Part shown: positions 15,190 through 23,706 of the stretch, piece after piece
Layout: the number at the start of each line of letters is the position of its first letter
How positions within the stretch are numbered: position 1 is the first letter of the stretch
Assembly: GCA_025999115.1 (NCBI GenBank)
Contig: BNWW01000026.1
Coordinates: 1-32,275, forward strand
Length of the DNA: 32,275 nt
From: Bacteroidia bacterium
GTDB taxonomy: Bacteria; Bacteroidota; Bacteroidia; Bacteroidales; Azobacteroidaceae
Direction of reading: 5' to 3'
Translations under genes and position numbers: made by a program
Notes under the pieces: model-generated
What the model saw: the letters and a program-made list of their open reading frames with translations, nothing else
Database searches by the model: none
What the model was told of the DNA's origin: nothing

Positions 15190-17166
15190 ATGGAGTACAG
15201 TTTATTAATATTAGTTACGCCTTTTGTTCTGTTCTTGGCATTGGGCTTATTGGGAAGCAAATTAAAACCCACCGTAGCTGGAATTATCGGAACACTCGGA
15301 ATGGGTTTATGCGCAGTTGTAGCTTATACGGTAGCTTACCAGTATTTTTTTCAAATCGGAAAAACCGGCGAATCGTGGCAACCGGATCTGGCTTTGAACT
15401 TCCAATGGTTGCATTTTACCGACAAATTGCACATTGATTTGGGTATCTTGCTCGATCCGATTTCGGTGATGATGCTGGTTGTCATCACAACCGTTTCGTT
15501 GATGGTGCATATTTACAGTCTGGGTTATATGAAAGGAGAAACCGGATTTCAACGGTATTACGCTTTCCTTTCGTTGTTCAGTTTTTCGATGTTGGGCTTG
15601 GTCATTGCACCCAATATCTTTCAAATGTATATTTTTTGGGAATTAGTAGGTGTAAGTTCCTATTCCTTAATCGGATTTTATTATACGAAACCGTCGGCGG
15701 TATCTGCTTCCAAAAAAGCGTTTATCGTTACCCGGTTCGCCGATTTGGGATTTTTAGTCGGAATTTTAATATTGTCTTATTATACAGGCACTTTTGACTT
15801 CGCAACATTGACGGCAGACCATGCATCAACGGTAGTCAGTTCATTTGCCGGTAAATCTTTTATCGGATTATCATTAGCCACTTGGGCTTTGGCTTTGATT
15901 TTCATGGGCGGCGCCGGAAAATCGGCGATGTTTCCGCTACATATTTGGTTGCCCGATGCTATGGAAGGCCCCACTCCGGTTTCAGCATTGATTCACGCGG
16001 CGACAATGGTAGTAGCAGGTGTTTATTTAGTTGCACGTTTATTCCCCGTTTATTTCTTTGCGGCACCCGAAGTATTGGAAATGATCGCCTTTATCGGTGC
16101 ATTTACGGCCTTGTTTGCGGCAATTATAGCGATTACGCAAACCGATATTAAGCGCGTGTTGGCATTTTCGACCATTTCACAAATTGCTTATATGATGGTG
16201 GCTTTGGGCGTTTCGGGTTATGGCGACCACGACGGATTGGGCTATATGGCTTCGATGTTCCACTTGTTTACACACGCATTTTTCAAAGCCTTGTTGTTCT
16301 TGGGAGCCGGTTCGGTTATCCACGCCGTTCACAGTAACGAAATGAGCGCGATGGGCGGTTTGCACAAATACATGAAAATCACGAGTATTACCTTTTTTAT
16401 TGCTTGTTTGGCCATTGCAGGAATTTGGCCGTTCTCGGGATTTTTCAGTAAGGACGAAATTTTAGCGGCAGCATTCCATCATCAACCGGTTATTTTCTGG
16501 ACATTGTGGGTAGTAGCCGGATTAACAGCATTTTATATGTTTCGTTTGTATTTCAGAATTTTCTGGAATACCCCTAAATCCCCTAAAGGGGACTTGGCGA
16601 CAGCAAAACACGCAGAGACTCATAACCCCCTTCAGGGGGTTGGGGGTAGCAACCACCATAAACCACACGAATCGCCCGCTCCGATGGCTATACCCTTGAT
16701 TATATTAGCCGTATTTTCGGTATTTACCGGATTTATTCCGTTTGCCGATTTTATCAGCAGCAACAATACGCCATTCCATACGCATATTGATCCGTTAGTG
16801 GCGACGTTAAGTATTGCGGTTGCGGTCGTAGGCATCAGCATCGCATTCGTTTTATATTTCAAAGGCAGCCAACAACCGGCGAAAATCGCTCAATCGTTGG
16901 GCGGGTTTTACAGAGCCGCATTACACAAATTTTATATGGATGAAATTTGGATGTGGTTTACGCAAACGGTTATTTTCCGCTATATTTGCGAACCGATTAA
17001 ATGGTTTGACCGCCACATTATCGACGGTTCGATGGATGGATTGGCCTGGATAACGCAAAAATCGTCGACTTCCATCAAAGGCTTGCAATCGGGACAAGTA
17101 CAATTCTATGCGTGGGTGTTTATCGCCGGTTCGATTTTGATTGCGGCATTGGTTTTATTCTTGTAA
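15190..17166 (+). CDS. nuoL: Complex I proton-pumping subunit NuoL, with an embedded palindromic repeat
   Basis: A 658-residue antiporter-like subunit. Pump residues are present: the Glu of FWELVGVSSYSLIGFYY, the Lys of GGAGKSAMFPLHIWLPDAMEG, and the later conserved Lys region TDIKRVLAFSTISQIAYM. The C-terminal lateral helix region is complete. Residues about 461-486 (from TPKSPKGDL to LQGVGG) are encoded by an in-frame palindromic DNA element at 16571-16647, located in a hydrophilic loop between membrane helices. Upstream FYMFRLYFRIFW and downstream HKPHESPAPMAIPLI are normal family sequence, so the repeat probably adds a tolerated loop. It starts 2 bp after nuoK. Confidence 0.95.
   Translation: MEYSLLILVTPFVLFLALGLLGSKLKPTVAGIIGTLGMGLCAVVAYTVAYQYFFQIGKTGESWQPDLALNFQWLHFTDKLHIDLGILLDPISVMMLVVITTVSLMVHIYSLGYMKGETGFQRYYAFLSLFSFSMLGLVIAPNIFQMYIFWELVGVSSYSLIGFYYTKPSAVSASKKAFIVTRFADLGFLVGILILSYYTGTFDFATLTADHASTVVSSFAGKSFIGLSLATWALALIFMGGAGKSAMFPLHIWLPDAMEGPTPVSALIHAATMVVAGVYLVARLFPVYFFAAPEVLEMIAFIGAFTALFAAIIAITQTDIKRVLAFSTISQIAYMMVALGVSGYGDHDGLGYMASMFHLFTHAFFKALLFLGAGSVIHAVHSNEMSAMGGLHKYMKITSITFFIACLAIAGIWPFSGFFSKDEILAAAFHHQPVIFWTLWVVAGLTAFYMFRLYFRIFWNTPKSPKGDLATAKHAETHNPLQGVGGSNHHKPHESPAPMAIPLIILAVFSVFTGFIPFADFISSNNTPFHTHIDPLVATLSIAVAVVGISIAFVLYFKGSQQPAKIAQSLGGFYRAALHKFYMDEIWMWFTQTVIFRYICEPIKWFDRHIIDGSMDGLAWITQKSSTSIKGLQSGQVQFYAWVFIAGSILIAALVLFL
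16571..16647. repeat. Palindromic repeat, family A, inside nuoL
   Basis: The element has two hairpin halves in inverted orientation. The left half (16571-16597) contains CCCCTAAAGGGG at 16580-16591 after CCCCTAAAT. The right half (about 16622-16647) contains CCCCCTTCAGGGGG at 16626-16639 and ends TTGGGGGT. The halves are imperfect reverse complements separated by about 25 bp of unrelated sequence. It is read in frame without a stop. The same left and right halves occur at 30625-30710 in mutS2. Confidence 0.75.
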
Positions 17167-17178
17167 AAAATTGAAATC

Positions 17179-18684
17179 ATGAATATATTATCTTTATTCG
17201 TAGTTGTTCCAATTCTAATGATCATCGCTTTGTTTTTAAGCAAGGGAATGAAAACGATTCGCGCGGTGATGATAACCGGAGCATCCGTTTTAGTGATTTT
17301 GGCAACGATTCTAACTGTAATGTTCTTTCAACAAAGGGCGGCCGGCATTACCGATGAAATGTTATTTGTGTCATCCACGGTATGGTACGCACCTTTAAAT
17401 ATTGCTTATACGATAGGTGTGGATGGCATTTCGGTAGCGATGCTTTGCTTATCGGCCATTATCGTATTTACCGGCGTTTTCTCGTCGTGGAATATGGCGA
17501 TGGCAAAAGAATATTTTTTGTGGTATTGTTTGTTGTCGGTCGGAGTATTCGGATTTTTTATATCCATCGACTTGTTTACGATGTTTTTGTTTTACGAAGT
17601 CGCCTTAATTCCGATGTATCTCTTAATCGGATTGTGGGGAACCGGAAGAAAAGAATATTCCGCCATGAAACTGACTTTGATGTTGATGGGCGGTTCGGCT
17701 TTCCTGATGGTCGGCATCATCGGCATTTATTACACATCGGGACATACGACGATGAACATTTTGGAACTCGCGCACTTGCATATTCCGATTGAATATCAAC
17801 GATGGTTTTTTCCAGCCACTTTCTTGGGATTTGGTGTTTTGGGCGCTTTGTTTCCGTTTCATACTTGGTCACCCGACGGTCATGCTTCGGCGCCGACAGC
17901 CGTTTCGATGCTTCACGCCGGCGTTTTAATGAAATTGGGGGGGTACGGTTGTTTCCGCGTAGCCATGTATCTGATGCCCGAAGCAGCACACGAATTGGGT
18001 TGGATTTTCTTGATACTCACCGGTATAAGTGTTGTTTACGGTGCATTTAGCGCGGTCGTTCAAACCGACTTGAAATACATTAACGCCTATTCGTCCGTAA
18101 GCCATTGCGGCTTAGTACTATTTGCCCTTTTAATGATGAACCAAACGGCCATGACCGGCGCGGTTATGCAAATGTTGTCGCACGGATTAATGACCGCTTT
18201 ATTCTTCGCATTAATCGGTTTAATTTATGGACGAACACATACGCGCGACATTCGCGAAATGGGCGGTTTGATGAAAATAATGCCTTTCGCTTCAGTTTGT
18301 TACGTGATTGCGGGTTTGGCTTCATTGGGACTTCCGGGATTGAGCGGATTTGTAGCGGAAATGACCATTTTTGTCGGCGCATTCGATGCAAAGGATATTT
18401 TCCCGTTTGCCGCAACCAACATATTTACAACAACATTTACGATTATCGCTTGTTGTTCGATTGTCATTACAGCGGTATATATTTTACGCACGATCGGCAA
18501 AATTCTTTACGGCCCGATTCAAGACCAACACCACGTAGGCTTGCCTGACGCAGCTTGGTATGAAAAAGTGTCGGTTGTCGTGTTGATTGTGGCAATCGCT
18601 TTTATTGGAATGTATCCTTCGGGAGCATCCGATTTGATTCACGATAGTTTAACGCCGATAATCGGCAAAATAGCAGGTGTATAA
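17179..18684 (+). CDS. nuoM: Complex I proton-pumping subunit NuoM
   Basis: A 501-residue antiporter-like subunit. The key Glu is in LFYEVALIPMYLLIG and conserved Lys and His residues are in FPFHTWSPDGHASAPTAVSM and LMKLGGYG. The third pump Lys region is QTDLKYINAYSSVSHCG. About fourteen membrane helices are predicted from hydrophobicity. It begins 12 bp after nuoL and ends 23 bp before nuoN. A G7 run encodes the Gly-Gly of KLGGYG and needs no special explanation. Confidence 0.96.
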   Translation: MNILSLFVVVPILMIIALFLSKGMKTIRAVMITGASVLVILATILTVMFFQQRAAGITDEMLFVSSTVWYAPLNIAYTIGVDGISVAMLCLSAIIVFTGVFSSWNMAMAKEYFLWYCLLSVGVFGFFISIDLFTMFLFYEVALIPMYLLIGLWGTGRKEYSAMKLTLMLMGGSAFLMVGIIGIYYTSGHTTMNILELAHLHIPIEYQRWFFPATFLGFGVLGALFPFHTWSPDGHASAPTAVSMLHAGVLMKLGGYGCFRVAMYLMPEAAHELGWIFLILTGISVVYGAFSAVVQTDLKYINAYSSVSHCGLVLFALLMMNQTAMTGAVMQMLSHGLMTALFFALIGLIYGRTHTRDIREMGGLMKIMPFASVCYVIAGLASLGLPGLSGFVAEMTIFVGAFDAKDIFPFAATNIFTTTFTIIACCSIVITAVYILRTIGKILYGPIQDQHHVGLPDAAWYEKVSVVVLIVAIAFIGMYPSGASDLIHDSLTPIIGKIAGV

Positions 18685-18707
18685 TTCATAACTTATAACT
18701 CAAAAAC

Positions 18708-20135
18708 ATGGATTTCAGTAATTTTTTATATATGGGACAGGAAATAGGATTAATTATCCTGTTTGCACTCCTGTTTTTGTACGATGTTTTTTCATCCGAA
18801 AAGGGGAAAAAGTATTTTCAAGGCATCGCGATTAGCCTGTTTGCCGTTTTAACCGCTTACGGATTTTGTCCGTCCATTCAAACGGGAGATGCGTTCGGCG
18901 GATTATACAGCAATACCCCGATGATTGTTTTCATGAAAAACATTCTCAATATTGCGACTTTGATTGTCTTCTTGCAAAGCCGTCAGTGGTTATCGTCGGA
19001 AGGAACCATTCACAAACAGGGCGAGTTTTACACCATCACGTTGGTAACGCTTTTGGGAATGTATCTGATGGTTTCGGCCGGTAATTTCATGATGCTTTAT
19101 ATCGGAATGGAAACCGCCTCTTTACCCTTGGCGTGCTTAACCGCATTCAATAAATACAAAGAAAAATCGGCCGAAGCCGGTGTAAAATATGTGTTGATTT
19201 CGGCCTTTTCGTCGGGAATCATGCTTTTCGGTTTATCGTTCCTCTACGGCAGCTACGGCACGTTGTACTTCGACGATATGGGCGTTAATCTCCAAAGTTC
19301 TCTTTTAACCGTTTTAGGTTTTGTCTTCTTCTTCGGCGGACTGGGTTTCAAATTATCTTTGGTTCCTTTCCATTTGTGGACAGCCGATGTGTATGAAGGA
19401 GCGCCAACCGCCGTAACCGCATTTTTATCGGTTGTTTCAAAAGGCGCCGCCGCTTTTGCCTTGATTTTCGCCGTTTACAAAGTATTTTGGCCGGTCGATT
19501 GGCTTTGGGAACCCGTTTTATGGTGGATTTCGGTTATCACAATTACTTTAGGTAACTTGTTCGCCATCCGTCAAACCGACATCAAACGCTTCTTCGCTTT
19601 TTCGTCGATTTCGCAAGCCGGATACATAATATTAGGTATTATTACCGGAACGGGACAAGGAATGGCGGCGATGGTCTATTTCGTTTTGGTTTACTTGTTC
19701 TCGAATTTAGCGGCATTCGGTGTAATTGCAGCGGTAGAACACCAAACCAAAGGCGATACACGCATTTCCGCATTCAACGGCCTGTATAAATCGAATCCGA
19801 AATTGGCATTTGTCATGACATTGGCGGTATTTTCATTGGGCGGTATTCCCGTTTTCGCCGGATTTTTCAGCAAATTATTCATTTTCATGTCGCTGGGAGC
19901 GCAAGGCCAATGGCTACTGTTTTTCATCGCCGCTTTGAATACCGTCATTTCGTTGTATTATTACCTGTTGATTGTAAAAGCGATGTGGTTTGAAGAAAAA
20001 GTCGATGCGATAGACACATTCAAAACCGATGCGTACAATCGAATCAGTTTGGTAATCTGCACCGTCGGAATCATTGCAATTGGCTTATTCAGTGGCATTT
20101 ACAATTACATTAATACATTGGGATTCGGCATTTAA
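18708..20135 (+). CDS. nuoN: Complex I proton-pumping subunit NuoN
   Basis: A 475-residue antiporter-like subunit and the last nuo gene. The key residues are in LYIGMETASLPLACL (Glu), GLGFKLSLVPFHLWTADVYEGA (Lys) and RQTDIKRFFAFSSISQAGY. Length is normal. After it comes a 257-bp gap with no gene and no clear hairpin terminator, then the TonB cluster. The operon therefore ends without nuoE, nuoF or nuoG. Confidence 0.96.
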   Translation: MDFSNFLYMGQEIGLIILFALLFLYDVFSSEKGKKYFQGIAISLFAVLTAYGFCPSIQTGDAFGGLYSNTPMIVFMKNILNIATLIVFLQSRQWLSSEGTIHKQGEFYTITLVTLLGMYLMVSAGNFMMLYIGMETASLPLACLTAFNKYKEKSAEAGVKYVLISAFSSGIMLFGLSFLYGSYGTLYFDDMGVNLQSSLLTVLGFVFFFGGLGFKLSLVPFHLWTADVYEGAPTAVTAFLSVVSKGAAAFALIFAVYKVFWPVDWLWEPVLWWISVITITLGNLFAIRQTDIKRFFAFSSISQAGYIILGIITGTGQGMAAMVYFVLVYLFSNLAAFGVIAAVEHQTKGDTRISAFNGLYKSNPKLAFVMTLAVFSLGGIPVFAGFFSKLFIFMSLGAQGQWLLFFIAALNTVISLYYYLLIVKAMWFEEKVDAIDTFKTDAYNRISLVICTVGIIAIGLFSGIYNYINTLGFGI

Positions 20136-20203
20136 ACAAAAGAAGAATGATTATTTTTTCACAATTTTATCAAAAAAAGAAGGGAAATTGTAGAATAAAT
20201 AAG

Positions 20204-20327
20204 TACCTTTGACGTTGATTTTCTAATACCGAAAAGAAAAATAAATAGCAAAAGAGTGTTAATGAACAATAAAACATATCAAATAGCGACTTTTTCTGAT
20301 GGTATTATTACAAAATCGTTATCTTTG
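20204..20327 (+). promoter_or_regulatory. Two -7-like boxes upstream of exbB
   Basis: TACCTTTG at 20204-20211 and TATCTTTG at 20320-20327 both match TAnnTTTG exactly. The second, 66 bp before the exbB ATG and followed by CAGG, is the better candidate. Neither has a clean TTTG 19-21 bp upstream; a T-rich stretch (20291-20296) lies near the -33 position of the second. The rest of the 257-bp gap (20136-20392) is AT-rich and shows no gene; one 21-codon frame from 20147 is not convincing. Confidence 0.45.
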
Positions 20328-20392
20328 CAGGATAAAATTATAAAATTATAAATTAACAATTCAATTTTAAACTTAAAAAGACATCTATTTTT

Positions 20393-21202
20393 ATGGAAGC
20401 GAAAACAGTAAAGAGAGAAGGTAAAAAATCTCGTGGAGTTTCAGCATTTTTAGTGATTATCATTGCGCTTGCTTTGGCAGAAGCGTTTTATTTCTTAGTT
20501 TTGGGAAAAGGAGCGAACTTTGAAGGAGGCACAACCGAAGGTCATCCGCTCAATATGTTAGGTACAATGTTTAAGGGAGGATTTGTGGTTCCTATCATTT
20601 TAACGTTGTTATTAACCGTTATTATTTTGAGTGTTGAACGCTTCTTCGCACTTAACAAAGCCAAAGGCAAAGGCAATTTGATCAATTTCGTTTACGATGT
20701 AAAATCCGATTTGCGTAAAGGCGACCTTTCTTCAGCAGAAGCTATCTGCGCCAAACAAAAAGGTTCGGTAGCCGCTATTGTGGATGCAGGTTTGAAAAAA
20801 TACAAAGAAATGGAAACACAATCTTTGCCGAAAGAAACCAAAATCGAAGAAATCAAAGCGGAAATTGAAGAAGCTACCGCATTGGAATTACCTTCGATGC
20901 AACAAAACCTCCCGATTATTGCAACAATCTCTACCTTAGGTACTTTGTTGGGATTATTTGGAACGGTATTGGGTATGATTCGTTCATTCTCGGCTTTAGG
21001 TAGTGGTAGTGGTGTGGATGCAACCGCCTTATCTACCGGTATTTCGGAAGCTCTTATCAATACGGCAACCGGTATCGCTACGGGTGCATTGGCTATCATT
21101 AGCTATTCTTATTTTAGCGGTAAAATCGACAATATGACGTATGCTATCGACGAAATGGGATTCGCATTGACCCAAACTTATGCCGAAACCCACGAAAAAT
21201 AA
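20393..21202 (+). CDS. exbB: ExbB/TolQ/MotA-family proton channel
   Basis: A 269-residue inner-membrane protein. An N-terminal anchor helix (about 17-38) and a second helix (62-81, IILTLLLTVIILSVERFFAL) are followed by a cytoplasmic helical region, then the channel helices with LPIIATISTLGTLLGLFGTV and the conserved GISEALINTATGIATGALAI. It forms the pentameric proton channel that drives TonB with ExbD. The first of the cluster genes, it lies 12 bp before exbD. Its N-terminal extra helix is a common form in this phylum. Confidence 0.92.
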   Translation: MEAKTVKREGKKSRGVSAFLVIIIALALAEAFYFLVLGKGANFEGGTTEGHPLNMLGTMFKGGFVVPIILTLLLTVIILSVERFFALNKAKGKGNLINFVYDVKSDLRKGDLSSAEAICAKQKGSVAAIVDAGLKKYKEMETQSLPKETKIEEIKAEIEEATALELPSMQQNLPIIATISTLGTLLGLFGTVLGMIRSFSALGSGSGVDATALSTGISEALINTATGIATGALAIISYSYFSGKIDNMTYAIDEMGFALTQTYAETHEK

Positions 21203-21214
21203 TTAAAAAAAGTT

Positions 21215-21922
21215 ATGGCAAAAGTAAAAGTCAAAAAGCAGAACACATTCATCGACATGACGGCGATGAGTGACGTAACAGTGCTTTTGCTTACTTTCTT
21301 CATGCTGACATCAACCTTTGTACAAAAAGAACCGATTCAGGTAAATACGCCGGCTTCGGTTTCGGAAATAAAAATTCCGGAAACCAATATTTTAACCATT
21401 TTGGTAGATGACAAAGGAAAAATCTTTTTAGGCTTGGATAATCCGGCCGATAAAGCAGCAGCATTACAGGCGGTAGGCGAAGATTACGGCTATACATTTA
21501 GTCCTCAACAGGTAAATGCATTCAAAAATCTCGCTACATTCGGTGTTCCGATGGCGGTGATGAAAGAATTTTTGGATCAAACGACCGAACAGCAGGATAA
21601 ATATATGAAAGATGTAGATAACCCTCGCGTAGGTATTCCGACCGATAGTGTGGCGATAAAAGACGCTGTCGGAAAAGAAATCTCAAAAGACAATGAATTT
21701 AAACGTTGGATCGGACACGCGAAACGTGTAGCCCGTGAACGTCAAGAAGGTTTAGTTGCGAGCGGTGTTCAAGGGGAAGTACAGGATTTGCGAATCGCTA
21801 TTAAAGCCGACCAATCTACCAACTATCCGGTTATTAAAAAAGTAATGGATGATTTGGGGTCAATGCGCGAATACAAGTATTTACTGATTACGAATTTGAG
21901 AACGGCTTCGTCCGAAGAATAA
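21215..21922 (+). CDS. exbD: ExbD/TolR-family protein, enlarged periplasmic domain (first copy)
   Basis: A 235-residue protein, against about 140 for E. coli ExbD. The N-terminal cytoplasmic tail and single helix contain the essential Asp in FIDMTAMSDVTVLLLTFFML. The periplasmic fold is recognisable as ILTILVDDKGKIFLGLDN at one end and DLRIAIKADQSTNYPVIKKV at the other. Between them about 95 charged residues are inserted. Together with ExbB it forms the motor for TonB. It is followed after 28 bp by a second exbD; two different ExbD proteins may form one heteromeric motor, or serve separate TonB proteins. Confidence 0.9.
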   Translation: MAKVKVKKQNTFIDMTAMSDVTVLLLTFFMLTSTFVQKEPIQVNTPASVSEIKIPETNILTILVDDKGKIFLGLDNPADKAAALQAVGEDYGYTFSPQQVNAFKNLATFGVPMAVMKEFLDQTTEQQDKYMKDVDNPRVGIPTDSVAIKDAVGKEISKDNEFKRWIGHAKRVARERQEGLVASGVQGEVQDLRIAIKADQSTNYPVIKKVMDDLGSMREYKYLLITNLRTASSEE

Positions 21923-21950
21923 GTATTAATCTGACAAAAAACAAAAAAAC

Positions 21951-22640
21951 ATGGCAGAAGTACAAACAAACGATCACGGCGAAGGTGGAAAAAATAAACA
22001 GAAGAAACAACATTTACGTGTCGATTTCACTCCTATGGTGGATATGAACATGTTGTTGATTACGTTCTTTATGTTTTGTACCACGCTTTTGAAGCCACAA
22101 ACAATGAACTTGAATATGCCTTCAAAGGAGAATCCGGATCACATTAATGACACAAAAGTGCGGGAATCAACCGCAGTTACGGTTATCTTAGGGGCTGAAA
22201 ACACGATTTATTATTACGAAGGGATGCCCAAAGAAGACGGTTCGGATTACAAGAATCCTGATTTCTTGAAAGAAACCACTTATAGTGCAGATGGTTTCCG
22301 AAGCATTTTACTCAAAAAGAATGCAGGCACCTACGAAAAGATTCAAGAACTGAAAAGTAAAAAAGAGAAAGAGGAAATTACCGAAGAACAATTCAGGGAA
22401 CAATCCAAGAAAGTGCAAGATGAAGCGAAGACCGCAAAAATCGCACCGACGGTAATGGTAAAGGCTACGGAATTATCTACCTATAGGAATTTGGTGGATG
22501 TTTTGGATGAAATGTTGATTTGTAATATCGGCGCTTATGCAATTATCGACATAACCGACGGCGACCGCTATCTCTTGTACGAAAAAACCAAATACGGCGA
22601 GTATCTTACAGAGAAGCAACGAGCTGAAGCCGCCCGATAA
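21951..22640 (+). CDS. exbD: ExbD/TolR-family protein, enlarged periplasmic domain (second copy)
   Basis: A 229-residue paralogue of the previous protein. The helix has the essential Asp in DFTPMVDMNMLLITFFMF. The central insertion includes a strongly charged segment likely to form a coiled coil (IQELKSKKEKEEITEEQFREQ), and the end TPTVMVKAT-like strand appears as APTVMVKATELSTYRNLVDVLDEM. It differs in sequence from the first copy across the whole periplasmic part, so the duplication is old. The gap to tonB is 28 bp. Confidence 0.9.
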   Translation: MAEVQTNDHGEGGKNKQKKQHLRVDFTPMVDMNMLLITFFMFCTTLLKPQTMNLNMPSKENPDHINDTKVRESTAVTVILGAENTIYYYEGMPKEDGSDYKNPDFLKETTYSADGFRSILLKKNAGTYEKIQELKSKKEKEEITEEQFREQSKKVQDEAKTAKIAPTVMVKATELSTYRNLVDVLDEMLICNIGAYAIIDITDGDRYLLYEKTKYGEYLTEKQRAEAAR

Positions 22641-22668
22641 ACTATTAATCTCATAAAAATAAAAAATT

Positions 22669-23484
22669 ATGGTAAGAGATTTTGATTTAACTTCTCAGAA
22701 ATGGCTAAGTCTCGTTTTTGAGGGGAAAAATAAAGAATACGGTGCGTATGCATTACGCAACGACTCATCGAATCGACATTTGAAATCGTTGATTATCGTT
22801 ACATTAGTAGGATTGTTGGCTGTATTTCTTCCAAACATCATCCAAGCGGTAATTCCCGAAGGAAGCGAACAAATCACTACTACGGAAGAAGTGAACGTGG
22901 TGGATATTAATACCGAAGTACCGGAAGAAAACCAGATTAAGGAAATTGAAAACGTTCCTCCTCCTCCGGCATTAAGAGAAACCATTCAGTTTACACCTCC
23001 TGTGATTGCTCATGATGATGAAGTAACCGAAGAAATCGTCAATCAGCAAGATTTGACCGAAACAACGGCAGCCATTTCGGTAGCAACAGTGGAAGGCGGT
23101 TCAAAAGACGGTGTGGATATTGCCGATTTGCAAGACCACAAAGTCGTGATTCAAGAAGAAAAACCGGAAATTTTCAACCACGTGGAAGTGATGCCCTCAT
23201 TCCCCGGCGGCGACAAAGAAATGATGCGCTGGTTATCGGAAAACATCAAATATCCGACGGTAGCGCAAGAACAAGGTATTCAAGGACGTGTTATCCTTCG
23301 CTTCGTGGTAAAACCCGACGGTACGGTAGATAATGTAGAAGTACAACGTTCGTTAGATCCGAGTTTGGATAAAGAAGCCGTTCGTGTGGTAAAGAAAATG
23401 CCAAAATGGGTTCCGGGAAAACAAAACGGAAATGCTGTATATGTTTATTATACGCTACCCGTATTGTTTAAGTTGCAAAACTAA
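22669..23484 (+). CDS. tonB: TonB-family energy transducer (first copy)
   Basis: A 271-residue protein. The cytoplasmic N-terminus contains the Bacteroidetes TonB signature LSLVFEGKNKEYGAYALR, followed by one membrane helix (about residues 39-56), a Pro/Glu/Val-rich spacer and a C-terminal TonB domain beginning VMPSFPGGDKEMMRWLSENI and continuing GRVILRFVVKPDGTVDNV to YYTLPVLFKL. It carries motor energy to outer-membrane receptors. It closely resembles the next gene at both ends but not in the spacer. Confidence 0.92.
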   Translation: MVRDFDLTSQKWLSLVFEGKNKEYGAYALRNDSSNRHLKSLIIVTLVGLLAVFLPNIIQAVIPEGSEQITTTEEVNVVDINTEVPEENQIKEIENVPPPPALRETIQFTPPVIAHDDEVTEEIVNQQDLTETTAAISVATVEGGSKDGVDIADLQDHKVVIQEEKPEIFNHVEVMPSFPGGDKEMMRWLSENIKYPTVAQEQGIQGRVILRFVVKPDGTVDNVEVQRSLDPSLDKEAVRVVKKMPKWVPGKQNGNAVYVYYTLPVLFKLQN

Positions 23485-23497
23485 TCAGTTTATGATA

Positions 23498-23535
23498 GGA
23501 GGAAAGTGGCGGGTTTAACCCGCCATGACACCTCC
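23498..23535. repeat. Palindromic repeat, family B, single hairpin in the tonB-tonB gap
   Basis: GGCGGG (23508-23513) and CCCGCC (23519-23524) pair around TTTAA; outside this, GGAGG (23498-23502) pairs with CCTCC (23531-23535). The core TGGCGGGTTTAACCCGCCAT plus GACA matches the halves of the element at 31576-31653 in mutS2. It starts 13 bp after the first tonB stop codon, so it could also serve as an mRNA hairpin. Confidence 0.7.
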
Positions 23536-23577
23536 AATAAGTTAAGAAGTTCTTTCTCGTAATGAGTCTTTTTGGTG

Positions 23578-23645
23578 AAGGTTGCTTTCAAGGCAAACGA
23601 GTCATTCCTGCGAAAGCAGGAATCCTTTATTGTTGAAACAACCTT
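23578..23645. repeat. Palindromic element, family C, with GAAA-loop hairpin
   Basis: ATTCCTGC (23604-23611), GAAA, GCAGGAAT (23616-23623) forms a perfect 8-bp stem with a GNRA-type tetraloop. It is flanked by near-perfect inverted ends, AAGGTTGCTTTCAA at 23578-23591 and TTGAAACAACCTT at 23633-23645 (one base inserted in the left end). The total is 68 bp. The hairpin has the form of widespread bacterial intergenic palindromes (GTCATTCC...GGAATCC). The remainder of this 222-bp gap (23485-23706) shows no gene. Confidence 0.6.
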
Positions 23646-23706
23646 AATAAGTTGATTTTTTACTCACAGTAAAAAAAAGCGTAACACCCTTAAAAAATTA
23701 AAAATT

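Noticed and set aside
17937..17943. A run of seven G in nuoM as a slippage site
   Set aside because: It simply encodes the conserved Gly-Gly of KLGGYG, and no alternative product would make sense there.
20147..20212. A 21-codon plus-strand frame in the nuoN-exbB gap
   Set aside because: It is short, of low complexity and overlaps a promoter-like box; there is no support that it is translated.
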